Source of the DNA: Fasciolopsis buskii
Lineage: Eukaryota > Platyhelminthes > Trematoda > Plagiorchiida > Fasciolidae
Direction of reading: 5' to 3'
Length of the DNA: 64,000 nt
Assembly: GCA_008360955.1 (NCBI GenBank)
Contig: LUCM01009342.1
Location: 49,870 to 113,869 of the forward strand
Under the pieces are notes generated by a model, which was not told where the DNA came from, made no database searches, and was given only the letters and a program-made list of their open reading frames with translations. A program made the translations under genes and the position numbers. This document shows positions 27,259-36,889 of this stretch, in pieces. How positions within the stretch are numbered: position 1 is the first letter of the stretch; each line of letters starts with the position of its first letter.

Positions 27259-27666
27259 AGTGCCAAGGGTTTAATAGTTTTGCCCAGAGAAACAAAATAT
27301 TTGTTTGTCAACAACCTTTGGGGCAAGATCTATCGGCAGATGGAAGACATTGTATGCAGGCTTATATTCGAAATAATACCGGATGCTGGAGTTAATTGTA
27401 GTCCGTAAACACTAAGCCTCAGTGTTTTTATGACTTTTTCAGTTTGGATTTCATCCTTTTAAAAATCTATGGTTTCCGCATTCATTTTCGAGGAGAAAGG
27501 TCTGGTAGCGTCGCCCAAACGCGGCATGCATAGCCAATAGTTTGAATCGTTTATCCAGAGGATGGTCATAAGAAAGAAATGCGGAGAAAGATAGAAAGGC
27601 TTGGAAAAAGAAGCTGCTCTTATTAATTTGACGAATTTTTTAGGTATTGTCAACCACCTTAACCAC

Positions 27667-28130
27667 TCATCACAACACTAAACATTAGAGTAAGCTCCAC
27701 TGACCGCTGCCTTTCGATGGGATTTGCGTGTTATAAAAAGAGTATGCAAGGGGAACAGGGAGTGGACCTACACCCGCAAAAAGAAAAGAATCCCGCGGTA
27801 TCCAACGCGGAACACAGTCTAACTGTAAAAATGCACTTTTTACATCATTATGATTCGGTAGAAAATCACAACACGGTTTCCATTGTTCACGGTTCACTGC
27901 CACGTTCTTCAGTGTATCCAGCCAGCTAGTTGACGGGTTTTTCGGACCCCAACGACGAAGACGTGAGACACCCACTTTACGTAAGTTCGCTATGCATTTT
28001 CCATCTTGCCACGTCACCTCCTGACCTCCACAGGGCTTTTCCCATTCCGTGGCAAAAATGCAGAATGGGGCATGGTATGATAGACGGGTGTTCGTCATAC
28101 ACAACGCTTGACCCAACTAACGAACTTTGA
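27667..28130 (-). mobile_element. RTE-like LINE, oldest copy (E part 1): 3' end and C-terminal region
   Basis: The minus strand reads LGQALCMTNTRLSYHAPFC, then WEKPCGGQEVTWQ, LRKVGVSRLRRWGPKNP and VNREQWKPCC. These blocks are collinear with the better copy at 29187-29819. The 3' untranslated part follows toward low coordinates, including the shared CACTGACCGCTGCC block at about 27697-27710, and ends near 27.67 kb in a decayed CAT-type tail. At its upstream side the copy stops abruptly at about 28130 where plus-strand copy D begins. Its next piece is found at 28950-28984 and beyond copy A. It has many substitutions and stops and is non-functional. Confidence 0.8.
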
Positions 28131-28136
28131 ATGCTG

Positions 28137-28949
28137 CATAGAGAGGAACTAACGACTGTGGACCGTTTCACGTACCTTGGTAGCCGCGCATCAAAAGATA
28201 ATAGCTCGGCAGTAGAGGTAAACACGCATACATCTAAGGCTCCAGTGGCTTAAGCTGAACTGAAGCACCTGTGTCATCGACCTCTGAAACTGAAAAGTCG
28301 TGTATACTGTGCCGCAGGGCGCTCAGTTCTGTTGCACGATTGCGAGTATGCGGGTGGGAGGTGTTCGTCCCTTGGAGGTTTTCGGTCATCGCTGTCCACG
28401 TAGGATTGGATGGAGTGACCGGATTAGTAATGGGCATATCAGGAATCTAGTACCGGGTGCCAATTCTGAGAATACCTTACCTCGATGTATAAAGCTTAGC
28501 GGACTACGGTGGTTGGATCACGTGTTGCTTATGGCGACCCCTCGTCTACCGTGCCCTGACCCATTCTGCATTTCTGTCACGAAATGGGAGAAGCCCTGTG
28601 GAGGTCAGGAGGTGACGTGGCAGGTTAGAATGCGAAAACGCATAGCGAACTTAGGTAAAGTAAGTGTCTCACGTCCTTGAGGTTGGGGTCCGAAAAACCC
28701 GTCGACTAGCTGGCCGGATACATTGAGGGATATGGCAGTGAACCGTGAACAGTAGAGATCGTATTGTTGATTTCTGTTAAATCAGAACCATTGCAAATGC
28801 ACGTTTGTAGTTGGATTGTGTTCCGTGTGTTGTCCACTGCAGCATTCTTATCTTTTCCCACGGGATAGGAGCATGTTACCCTGGGAAAACAACATCGGTC
28901 AATGAGGCTTACCTTGATGTTTAACGCCGAACGATAATGATGACGATGT
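28137..28949 (+). mobile_element. RTE-like LINE copy D, 5'-truncated, plus strand, inserted in E
   Basis: It begins within the post-reverse-transcriptase region (codons for TVDRFTYLGS at about 28155) and runs through LEVFGHRCPRRIGW, SENTLPRCIKL, LRWLDHVLLM and WEKPCGGQEVTWQ. It then crosses the 3' untranslated block (GGTCAATGAGGCTTACC) to a degraded GATGAC-type tail near 28937-28949. 5' truncation is usual for LINE copies, since reverse transcription starts at the 3' end. It separates two pieces of the older minus-strand element E. The flanks CGAACTTTGAATGCTGCAT (left) and GTAATCTACTAAGCTTCAT (right) both correspond to the same host-element sequence and look like a decayed target-site duplication (10 of 19 matching by eye). 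Confidence 0.8.
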
Positions 28950-28984
28950 AATCTACTAAGCTTCATACCTTGACATTACGTACA
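28950..28984 (-). mobile_element. RTE-like LINE, oldest copy (E part 2), sliver between D and A
   Basis: Only about 35 bases, but on the minus strand they read CAAGGTATGAAGCTTAGTAG. This lines up with CAGCGTATGAAAGTCAGTAG of copy A, the codons just before RMRWLGHVLRM. That is exactly the stretch of the oldest element expected between its 3' piece (27667-28130) and its upstream piece resuming near 33.6 kb. The sliver is what ties the two ends together as one element. Confidence 0.65.
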
Positions 28985-28988
28985 TCAC

Positions 28989-29006
28989 CATCATCATCAT
29001 CATCAT
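28989..29006 (-). repeat. (CAT)6 tail of copy A
   Basis: A short trinucleotide run follows directly on the LINE 3' untranslated end. Short tandem repeats at the 3' end are characteristic of RTE-clade LINEs. Copy B carries the same ATG/GAT-phase tail, much longer, supporting this as the true 3' terminus. Confidence 0.75.
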
Positions 29007-31783
29007 CGTTTAGCATCAAACGGCAAGGCAAGCCTCACTGACCGCTGCCTCCCCCCCAGTTACACGTTTCTATAAAGAGAGTGAATATCCAACGGGAACA
29101 GGGAGTGGACCTACACAGATGGGAAAAGATAAGATGCTGCTGCAGCCAACACACGAAACAGTCTAACTGTACAAACGCACGTGTTTTCAATCATTCCGAT
29201 TCGATAGAAAATGACAACACGATCGCCACTGTTCACGGTTCACTGTCATATCCTTCACTGTCTTCAGCCAGCAAGTCGACAAGTCTTTCGGACCCCAACC
29301 ACGAAGACGTGAGACACCTATCTTACCTAACTTCGCTGTACATTTTCTCATCCCACGTTGCCACGTCATCTGTTGGCCTCCACATGGCTTTTTCCATTCC
29401 TTAAGAGGAACACAAAATAAGGCATAATATGGTAGACGAGTGTTCGCCATACGCAACACGTGACCCAACCAGCGCATTCTACTGACTTTCATACGCTGAA
29501 ACAAGCCGTTCTCAGAAGTGGCACCCAATACCAGATTCCTGACCTCTATATTACTCACCCTTTCACTCCATCCAAACCTAGCCATATTACGTAAACATCG
29601 GTGGTCGAAAACCTCCAACCGATGAACATCGAAAACACGCATACTCCACGTTTCGCGACCGTACAACCGAACTGAACGCACTGCAGCACAGTACACACGG
29701 CCTTTCAATTTCAGTGAAATATCAGGCCGACGCCAAAAGTGCTTCACTCCAGCGTAAGCTGCCCAAGCCTTGGATGTACGCGCATTTACCTCCACTGCTG
29801 AACTACCATCGTTCGACACGCAGCTACCAAGGTAGGTGAAACGGGTCCACAGTCGTTATTTCCTCTCCATCCAGTATCAAGTTCGGCGCTGCTGTCGCCC
29901 AGTTTTGCTACAGCACTTTAAACTTCGAGGGTGTAAAGCACATGCCAAACCAAGCAACGATTCTCGACAGTCTTACCTAGTTCGCATGTGCATGGTCCGC
30001 AGACTCGAACAGCACACACGTCGTCTGCGTAATCTGTAGGTCGGCCACAGCTTCCCTCATTTTCAGTTCCACTGGCCTACATTCGCCGCAGACCCTTCCT
30101 AAAGCATCTTTCCATCACCTCGTGAATGACGAAGATTGAACAGAATGGAAGAGATCGGACACCCTTGTCGAAACATTTGATAGTGATTTTCGAATGAATT
30201 TGAGTAGTTCACCGCATACCCTCCCGCTTACGCATGTGTGCGAGTACGAGTGCTAGCAATAGGTCTACGAACCTCGGCGCATACCCTTCCGGTGGAGATC
30301 ACTGAATAGTACTGGCCGATTGTTCAGTCGAAAAGCACTTTCAGTCCAGACAGACTGACGAATCGTGGGGCGTCGGTGCGTGTGCGCGTTCGAAGTATCG
30401 TCGAAGAGTGAATATCTGTCGGTGCAAACCTTCGACCTGGCGAATCCGGCCTGGTTGTTCGCGGATATTTAACTTTCGCGGAATCGGTTGTCAAACGCCA
30501 TAGCATTATCGAGCCAACACTTGTAACTATCGGAACTAAAACGAAGCGCGGTGATTCTGCATTCACTTTGTGTGCCCTTCTGAGATGGATACAATCAGTG
30601 GACTCACTCCAAAATATCGGATACGTTCCCCGTTTCAAATATCACGAGAAAGCAATGATGTAAAAGCCGTTTCGTCATGGCTCTCCACCCAGTTTGAAAA
30701 GAAACTGAGGACGTCTGCTGCTTTATCCCCTCGTTTTCAGAAGTCGATATTCGACTGCGGCGCTTTTACTTCCGTTGGGGATGCAAGTGACACCCCCCTG
30801 CACACGTTGGGGGGAACTAAATACTTAGCGTGTTGGCCAACGTAAACTGGATCCTTGAAATGCGTTCCAGCCCACATCCTGAGTCTTGTCCTTCTACCAT
30901 GATGAACTCTATAAGTTCCATCGTAACACGACTTTCACTACCGAATTCACCGCCCCGCCGTTGTCATTGTATAAGCTTAACAGTCTTTGACTGTTACCTG
31001 AAAGCAGCCCACTTTCATTCTCTTCGGGCATACTTAACCCACCAGTTTTCGCGGTGTATCCTTAAGAGCCTACCGCCAACTGACGCTGCAAACTCCGATG
31101 ATTCTTATTTCACTCCGTGCAGTTAGACTGGCGTTTGTGCTCGTTTAGACCCAGCGACCCTTGCGAGATCCGGGTGTTCTTTTTAGTGAACGCTAGACCT
31201 TAGGGACACAGGCGAAATCTGACCAGAATGTATCGCCTGCTTTAATGTTGATCCACTGCTTAGTCTGCATTGTGTTCGTCGAAGTTCTTAGTTCCTCGGT
31301 GTTATAGTTATAGCTGATATACGCGAGCAAGAACGACCCCCGAACCTCAGACAACAACAGGTTCAACCGACCAATCGGGTTTGTGGCCCGCGTCGATGGC
31401 CATTCATCTGCAGTAAACAATTTCGAACTAAAACTAACGCATGGTCCGAATCGACTACGGGTCCAATAGAATCTGCGAGTATCTGAAGAATCACACCAAA
31501 TCGGTAAGCTAACTGCGATATGGTCGAGCTGACTCAGGGGTACCTGTCGAAGTTAAACACCATGTAGCCGAGCAACGGAACTGTGTCGAAATTCGTACTA
31601 GTTAGAAATAGAACTGGAAAGTCTCTCCGATTTTCTGCTTCGACTGGCAAGCAAGGCCCAGCGTCCTACCTGAAACAGGGACTCCGATGCACTACAGTTT
31701 TCCAAGATTGTGTTGTTAAAATCACCTGCTTACCACTACCAATGTCAGAGCGTTTGCTCATTCCGAACAAGAGTGACGAAGTC

Positions 31784-31793
31784 ACCGTAAAAA
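31784..31793 (+). repeat. Target-site duplication, left copy (ACCGTAAAAA)
   Basis: This lies at the left edge of copy B and matches ACCGTGAAAG at 33030-33039 beyond B's tail. Both belong to the endonuclease codons of the interrupted element A (…TTTTTTACGGTGAC and GACTTTCACGGT on the minus strand). It marks the B insertion site. Confidence 0.55.
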
Positions 31794-32983
31794 AGCATGA
31801 AATAATGGCTTTAGGAGTCTGCGCGATGTAGGGTGAACTGGAAATCGAGGAAGCTGTGCGACTAGATTTACGCAGCGACACGTTCGGTGCCTGTTCGAGT
31901 CTGCGGACCATGCACAATGCGAAACTAGGCGTAGACTGTTCGAGATCGGTTGCTTGGTTGGGCTGTGTATTACACCTCGAAGTTTAAAAAGTGCTGTAGC
32001 AAGAAACTGGGCGAACAGCCGCCGGAACTTGATATGGATGTGGAGAGGAAATAACGATCTTGGACCGTTTCACCTACCTTGGTAGCTTGCGGCGTGTTCG
32101 CAACGATGTCTAGTATTCAGAGCAGTGAGCCCAACACGCAGGTAACAACTGCGCGTACTCCACGGAACAAAGCTTTGGGACAGCTATTACGCACGCGCGA
32201 GTGGAAAAAGCACTTATTGGCGTCGGCCTGATATTTCACTGAATTGAAAGGCCTGATGTACTGGTGCTGCAGGTGCGTTCAGTTCGGTTTGTACGTCGCG
32301 GAACGTGAGAGTATGCGTTGTTTTCGATGTTCATCGGTGAGGAGTTTTCGACACCGATGTTTTACGTAATATGGCTAGGTTTGGATGGAGTGATAAAGGT
32401 GAGTAATATAGAGGTCAGAACAATCTGGTAATTGGGTGCCACCTCTGAGAACGGCTTGTTTCAGCGTATGAAAGTCAGTTAGAATGCGCTGGGTGGGTCA
32501 CGTGTTGCGTATGGCGTCTAGAACACTCGTCTACATATTATGCCTTATTTTGTGTTCCTTTAAGGATGGAAAAAGCCATGTGGAGGCCAAAAAAGATGAA
32601 CGTTGGCAACGTAGGGATGAGAAAATTGTACAGCCGAAGTTAGGTAAGATAGGTGTCCACGTCTTCGTGTGTTGAGTACCGAAAGAACTTTGTCGACATT
32701 TGCTGGTGAAGACAGTAGAAGAGATATGACAGTGAACCAAGGAACGAAGGTGCTATCGCTTTGTCATTTTCATATCGATCGGAATGCATTGAAAACACGT
32801 GCGTATATGTTACAGTAGGGACTGTTATCGTGTGTTGGCGCCAGCAGCATTCTTGATTCTTTCCCATCTGTGCTAGCTCCACTTCCCTGTTTCCGCGTAT
32901 GATATTCACTCTCTTTATTGGGACAAGTAACTCTGGGGGGAGGCAGCGGTCAGTGAGGCTTGCCTTGCCGTTTGACGCTAAAC

Positions 32984-33029
<46 letters not shown>
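31794..33029 (+). mobile_element. RTE-like LINE copy B, 5'-truncated, plus strand, inserted into copy A
   Basis: The copy starts just before the YADD region (ATGAAATAATGGCTTTAGG corresponds to GTGATGGAAAGATGCTTTAG of copy A). It continues through the thumb, VDRFTYLG (about 32070), the VRSVR-like region, LFQRMKVS (about 32460), RWVGHVLRMAS (32484 on), the KKDER region and the 3' untranslated block GAGGCAGCGGTCAGTGAGGC. It ends in a long (GAT)n tail. The YADD codons are disrupted by small indels (TACGCAGCGACACG at about 31870). Its flanks carry a near-perfect short duplication, and the endonuclease codons of copy A are split exactly at its ends, so it inserted after A. It is dead through frameshifts. 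Confidence 0.85.

Positions 33030-33030
<1 letters not shown>
32984..33030 (+). repeat. (GAT)15 tail of copy B
   Basis: About 15 uninterrupted GAT units end copy B. On the minus strand the tract reads as poly-His or poly-Ser, which produces spurious long frames. Its purity suggests recent slippage and it is likely length-variable between individuals. Confidence 0.9.
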
Positions 33031-33039
33031 CCGTGAAAG
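33030..33039 (+). repeat. Target-site duplication, right copy (ACCGTGAAAG)
   Basis: This directly follows the (GAT)n tail of copy B and matches ACCGTAAAAA at 31784-31793 at 8 of 10 positions. Confidence 0.55.
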
Positions 33040-33585
33040 TCGTTTTTCTTCATGTCCGCGCTGCAGTCTGATGTTGCGTATGTCGAGGTGACATAAACGT
33101 GGCTTAACTCTTCTATCCTTCCGGCACCCACTGATCTCTGCAATCTCATGGCGCACAAGCGACTCTAGACTGGGACCCAGTCTAGAAGGATTGCTTCAGC
33201 TTTCTCACTGAGGACTATTCCTACACCACGTTGACTCACAGCTTGAGCTGCTTCATCTCCTGAATTGCGAAGAAAATATCTTGACGAGACATTTGGCGCA
33301 GTTAGCTGAATTACTCTACTCCAATCCCGAATTCCTGTTTCACTCACGCAGCATCAAGTGAGTCCACTGTCAGAGCCAAACATCTGTGTTGGTCAGCCTG
33401 CAGTAGAGCGCGCACATTTAAGGAACCGAGATTCAGAGTCTGAGGTTTGAGAAAATGTGAACCAGCAGACTGGAAACCATTTACTACACTACTTGACAAT
33501 AAACCGTTGCGAGTATTGGGCGTGTTACCAATGGAGATACTATGGGTAGGCAGAAGGGTCAAAGAGGTTGGGTTGGCGACAGAAG
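33040..33585 (-). mobile_element. RTE-like LINE copy A, 5' part (start of endonuclease domain)
   Basis: The minus strand reads LNLGSLNVRALLQADQHRCL and LALTVDSLDAA, then SETGIRDWSRVIQLTAPN, SRYFLRNSGDEAAQAVSQRG, GVGIVLSEKAEAILLDWVPV, RLQRSVG and DCSADMKKNDF. These are the N-terminal strands of an apurinic-type LINE endonuclease ('N.RTL', 'SETR', 'RGVGI'). The next codons (FYGDF) lie on the other side of copy B near 31.79 kb. The true start and 5' untranslated region were not resolved; sequence of the older host element resumes at about 33.59 kb. Confidence 0.75.
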
Positions 33586-36060
33586 AGACTGGTTTAATAA
33601 AAAAAGATTTCGAACTTCCACGTTACTCCTTTACTTGCTTTGCTTACTCTCAGAGATGCTACGTAAACATCGGTGATCGAAACCTCCAAAGGACGAACAT
33701 CTCCAACAAACATACTCCATGTCTCGCAATCGTACGACAGAACTGAAAGCCCTGCGCCGCAGTATACACGACCTTTTAGTTTCAGTGAAATATCAGAACA
33801 ATGCCACAGGTGCTTCAGCCCAGCGTAAGCCACTCAAGCCTTCGATATACGCGTGTTTAACTCTGCTGCCGTAGTACCATCGTTCGACAAGCAGCTACCA
33901 AGATACGTGAAACGGTCCACAATCGTTAGTTCCTCTCCACCCAGTACCCACTTCGAAGTACTGTCGTCCTGTCCTGTAACAACGCTTTGCATTTTGAATG
34001 TGCAGAGCACATAACGAACCGAGCTACAGCCCTCGAGAGTCTGTTTACAACATTTTTTGCACGGTTCGCGGATTCGATCAGGCGCCTGATGCCATCTGCG
34101 TTATTTAGATCACACAGCTGCTCCCCATTTGCCAGTTCGACCCTTACATCCTGCACGCCGCCTCATTCAAGAAGTTTACCAAGAGGCACCTATTTTGAAC
34201 ACTGATAATCGTTTCGAATGGAGTTCACCTTGTACCCTCATGTGACCATAGGTATGCGAGTACAATGCTTGCAACAGGTTCACGAACTTCGCTGGCATAC
34301 CCATTCGGTGGAGAGTACTGATTATGGCTGTCCGATCCAATGAAGCGAACATGCTTTTCATTTCCAGAAAGACAACGATCGTAGGGCGGCGGTGTATGTA
34401 CCGTGTTTCGAGTAGTTGGAGAAGAGTGAATATCTGGTCGGTGCAACCTCGACCTGGATGAAATCCGGCCTATTGTTTGCGGATGTTACTCACGCGAATC
34501 GGTTTCAAACGACGTAGCATTATCGAAGCTAACACCTATTAAACTAACCCCACGATGATTGCTACAGTCACTCCGTGTGCCCTTCTTGAAAATGAGTACA
34601 ATTGGTGACTTACTCGATGATAATGGAATATGCTCCTGGTTGCAAGTACATCGAAGCAGTGAGGTAAATGTTTTTTCAGGGCTTCATCCAATTTGAAAGA
34701 AACTGGGAAGCGTTCGTCGGGATCGATCGCTCTTCCCCTCCTCAGAAATCAAATGATCGACTCTATTTCCACTTCCTTTTGGATTCAGGAGACACCTCCC
34801 GAGGATTGGCAGCTGTGTTCGTCGGACTAACTAGACTAGCGTGCGACCAGCTGAATTGAACTTTGAAGTGGTCAGCCTAACGGTTCAGTTTGCTGCCTGC
34901 CATAAATGAGCCCTCCATTTTTATCGCACACGCTATCAATAACGGAAGTTCGCCGCCCACCAGGGTGGCACAGAAGTTTAAATAGCCTTTGAATGTTACC
35001 TGAAGCGGCCGCTGATTCCGTTTCTTCGATCACCTTAACCCACCAGTTTTCGCGGTCATTCTTAAGGCTTATCGTCAGCTGACACTGCAGCTGCGACGCG
35101 CTTTACTCACCTCCTTACATTTAGAGACCTGACACTTTTGCTCCATTGAGCTCATTGGTCTTTGCGAGATTTAGTGTCTTTGAGGAACGCCAGACCTAGG
35201 ACCATAAGCGACACCTGCCAGATCTATCATCTGTTTAATTTAATCCCACGGCTCATCTACATTGCTGCTCATTGAGGTCCTTCATTCATTTGATAATTGC
35301 CATCCATAGCTGTTGCGAAAAACAGTCACAGACGTTCTATGGCCAGTCGAGTTTGCCATTTTTATTGGTGGCCATTCAGCTGCAGCGAAAATCGCATTAA
35401 AACCGGCGCGAGGTCCTATTCTACGTAGGTGGTCCAGTGTGACCTATAGCTATGGACAGAACTGCGCCTTTTCCCGTTACTTGTTCGCTCAGCAGGTAAG
35501 GCGCAGCCCTCACCTGAAAAAAGTTCCGTTGCACTCAGTCTCCCAATTTGTCGATTAAAATCACCTGCTACCACTGCAGTTTCACAGACCCTTTACTCTT
35601 CCGAGTCTTTCGTCACTCTTTTTTACATGCCAGCGTCGCAGTCTGTTGGGGCGTATGCTGAGATGACAGATAAAATTCGCTTATCAAAATTATTCTTCCG
35701 AACGCCGACTGATCCCCGCAGTCCTGCTTCGCACAAGCAACTGTTACCGGTATCCAGTCTAGAAGAGCCGTTGCAATCTTCTCACTCATGACTATTCCTA
35801 CACCGCGTTGACCCATAGCTCCTTAGGTGAGTCTGAAATATCTTGATGAAGACAGTCATTTTAATTGCACTACTGCAATCTTGAATTCGTGTTTCACTGA
35901 CGCTGTAGGCATCAATCGGACGTAAGTCCATTGTCACAGCTAAACACGTCTTTTGTCCAGATTTAGAGGATGGCGGGGTTTGGGAAAATGTGAAGTGCAT
36001 TGCGGTCTCAGAGGAGGCGGACGTCAGATAACGTGCTGGCGACAAGAATATTCGAGGTTC
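33586..36060 (-). mobile_element. RTE-like LINE, oldest copy (C): endonuclease, reverse transcriptase and part of C-terminal region
   Basis: This is the upstream part of the element whose 3' end lies at 27.67 kb. From the 5' side (high coordinates), minus-strand blocks are CLAVTMDLRPIDAYSVSETR and RGVGIVMSEK with ALLDWIPV (35613-36045, endonuclease), then FASLDRTAIIST, MPAKFVNLLQALYSHTYG and MRVQGELHS (34176-34361, reverse transcriptase palm). The catalytic box reads NADG (34091-34102) instead of YADD. HSKCKALLQD, DKQLPRYVKR, AYAGLKHLWH, LKLKGRVYCGA and VLSYDCETWSM follow (33640-33960). The sequence runs into copy A near 33.59 kb and continues at 28984. It is the most diverged copy of the cluster. 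Confidence 0.75.
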
Positions 36061-36169
36061 ACACTAGTTAGAAGCAGGGAATGATTAAGGTGCACGGTCT
36101 TCGTTCCCTGTTTTGTGAAAGGCGTTGTGCAGGATCCCCTTTGTGGGACCTAAGAACGTTTGTTGTCTT

Positions 36170-36245
36170 AAACGAATCATCTTTCCCACATTAAATGGGA
36201 CTAATATAAAGAGGCAGCAATCAGTAAACTTGGTGAGATTTGGAT
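36170..36245 (+). mobile_element. Orphan 3' end of an RTE-like LINE
   Basis: AGGCAGCAATCAGTAAACTTG followed by GGTGAGATTTGGATGCTAG corresponds to the 3' untranslated end of copy B (AGGCAGCGGTCAGTGAGGCTTG … TTTGACGCTAAACGATG). Upstream, CTTTCCCACATTAAATGG matches weakly. No coding part is attached. It is either a severely 5'-truncated insertion or the remains of a deletion. Confidence 0.5.
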
Positions 36246-36631
36246 GCTAGCCGAAGAAGTACGGGAGAGAGCAGGGACACTATCAACAATGCGGCCGACG
36301 GAAGCTCTTGATGAATGTGAAAATATAGGGTCGGAATACAAGTGGCAGATATTTAAAGGCAGGTGGTTTTGTAAGGCAGAAGATCAGTTCAATGCGTTTA
36401 CGAGATGTTCGGTTCAACTTTCATAAAATCAATCATTAACAGTTGCATGTTTTAAATTATTGCACTACTTGGTCTTTCAGTGTACAACAAGTCTTTATTC
36501 GATCAGGTGCCTTTCTTCCTCTCGTTGACAATGAGTCCTAGTTTGGATCGAAGCGTCACAATAGGCGTTTTTACTCTGTGTGCACCTCTAACCTTTAAAA
36601 TATGCAACGTGAGCTGCAGATATTGTCACTC

Positions 36632-36742
36632 ATATATATATATATATATACATGTGTACATATATATACATGTATATATATATATACATGTATACATATA
36701 TATACATGTATACATATGTATATATATAATATACATATATAC
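36632..36742. repeat. (TA)n array with repeated TACATG/CATGTA units
   Basis: About 110 bases of alternating purine-pyrimidine sequence. A pure TA run leads into several units of 16-18 bases built from TATATATACATG and TATACATA. The palindrome ACATGT recurs, so single strands could fold into hairpins. Frames across it (Tyr/Ile/His repeats on both strands) are artefacts. Confidence 0.9.
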
Positions 36743-36889
36743 CGGCTTTACAACAAGCATGATGCCGACGCATCATTACGTAAATAGAACACCACTGAAG
36801 GTGGACAAATAAGGGGGAAAACAGTGAACCACAAGAGATCAATTGCTTTTTTTACATCACACATTGTGAGTCTTTTTGGTTGCTTTCGT

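Larger units (their letters stand above)
28985..31793 (-). mobile_element. RTE-like LINE copy A, 3' part (C-terminal, reverse transcriptase, part of endonuclease)
   Basis: Minus strand. The 3' end lies at a (CAT)6 tail near 28985-29006. The longest intact frame is 29187-29819 (210 codons): VNARTSKAWAAYAGVKHFWR, LKGRVYCAAVRSVRLYGRET, LEVFDHRCLRNMARFGW, RMRWLGHVLRMAN, WKKPCGGQQMTWQ, REQWRSCCHFLS. This is the standard C-terminal region of fluke RTE-like LINEs. Upstream lie a YADD box (30020-30031, the only intact one in the cluster), RFVDLLLAL palm-region codons near 30.26 kb, and at 31590-31780 the endonuclease stretch (FYGDFVTLVRNEQ, then AGDF). The region between about 30.1 and 31.6 kb has many frameshifts. 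The copy is interrupted at about 31794 by copy B and resumes at 33030. The endonuclease nicks DNA and the reverse transcriptase copies the RNA from the nick, but this copy cannot make an intact protein. Confidence 0.8.

Noticed and set aside
32640..33158. 172-codon minus-strand frame with a long poly-His run
   Set aside because: The His run is the (GAT)15 tail of copy B read backwards, joined by chance to the endonuclease codons of copy A.
36480..36842. Frames of Tyr/Ile/His/Thr repeats
   Set aside because: Translation of the TA-rich array; no flanking protein-like sequence.
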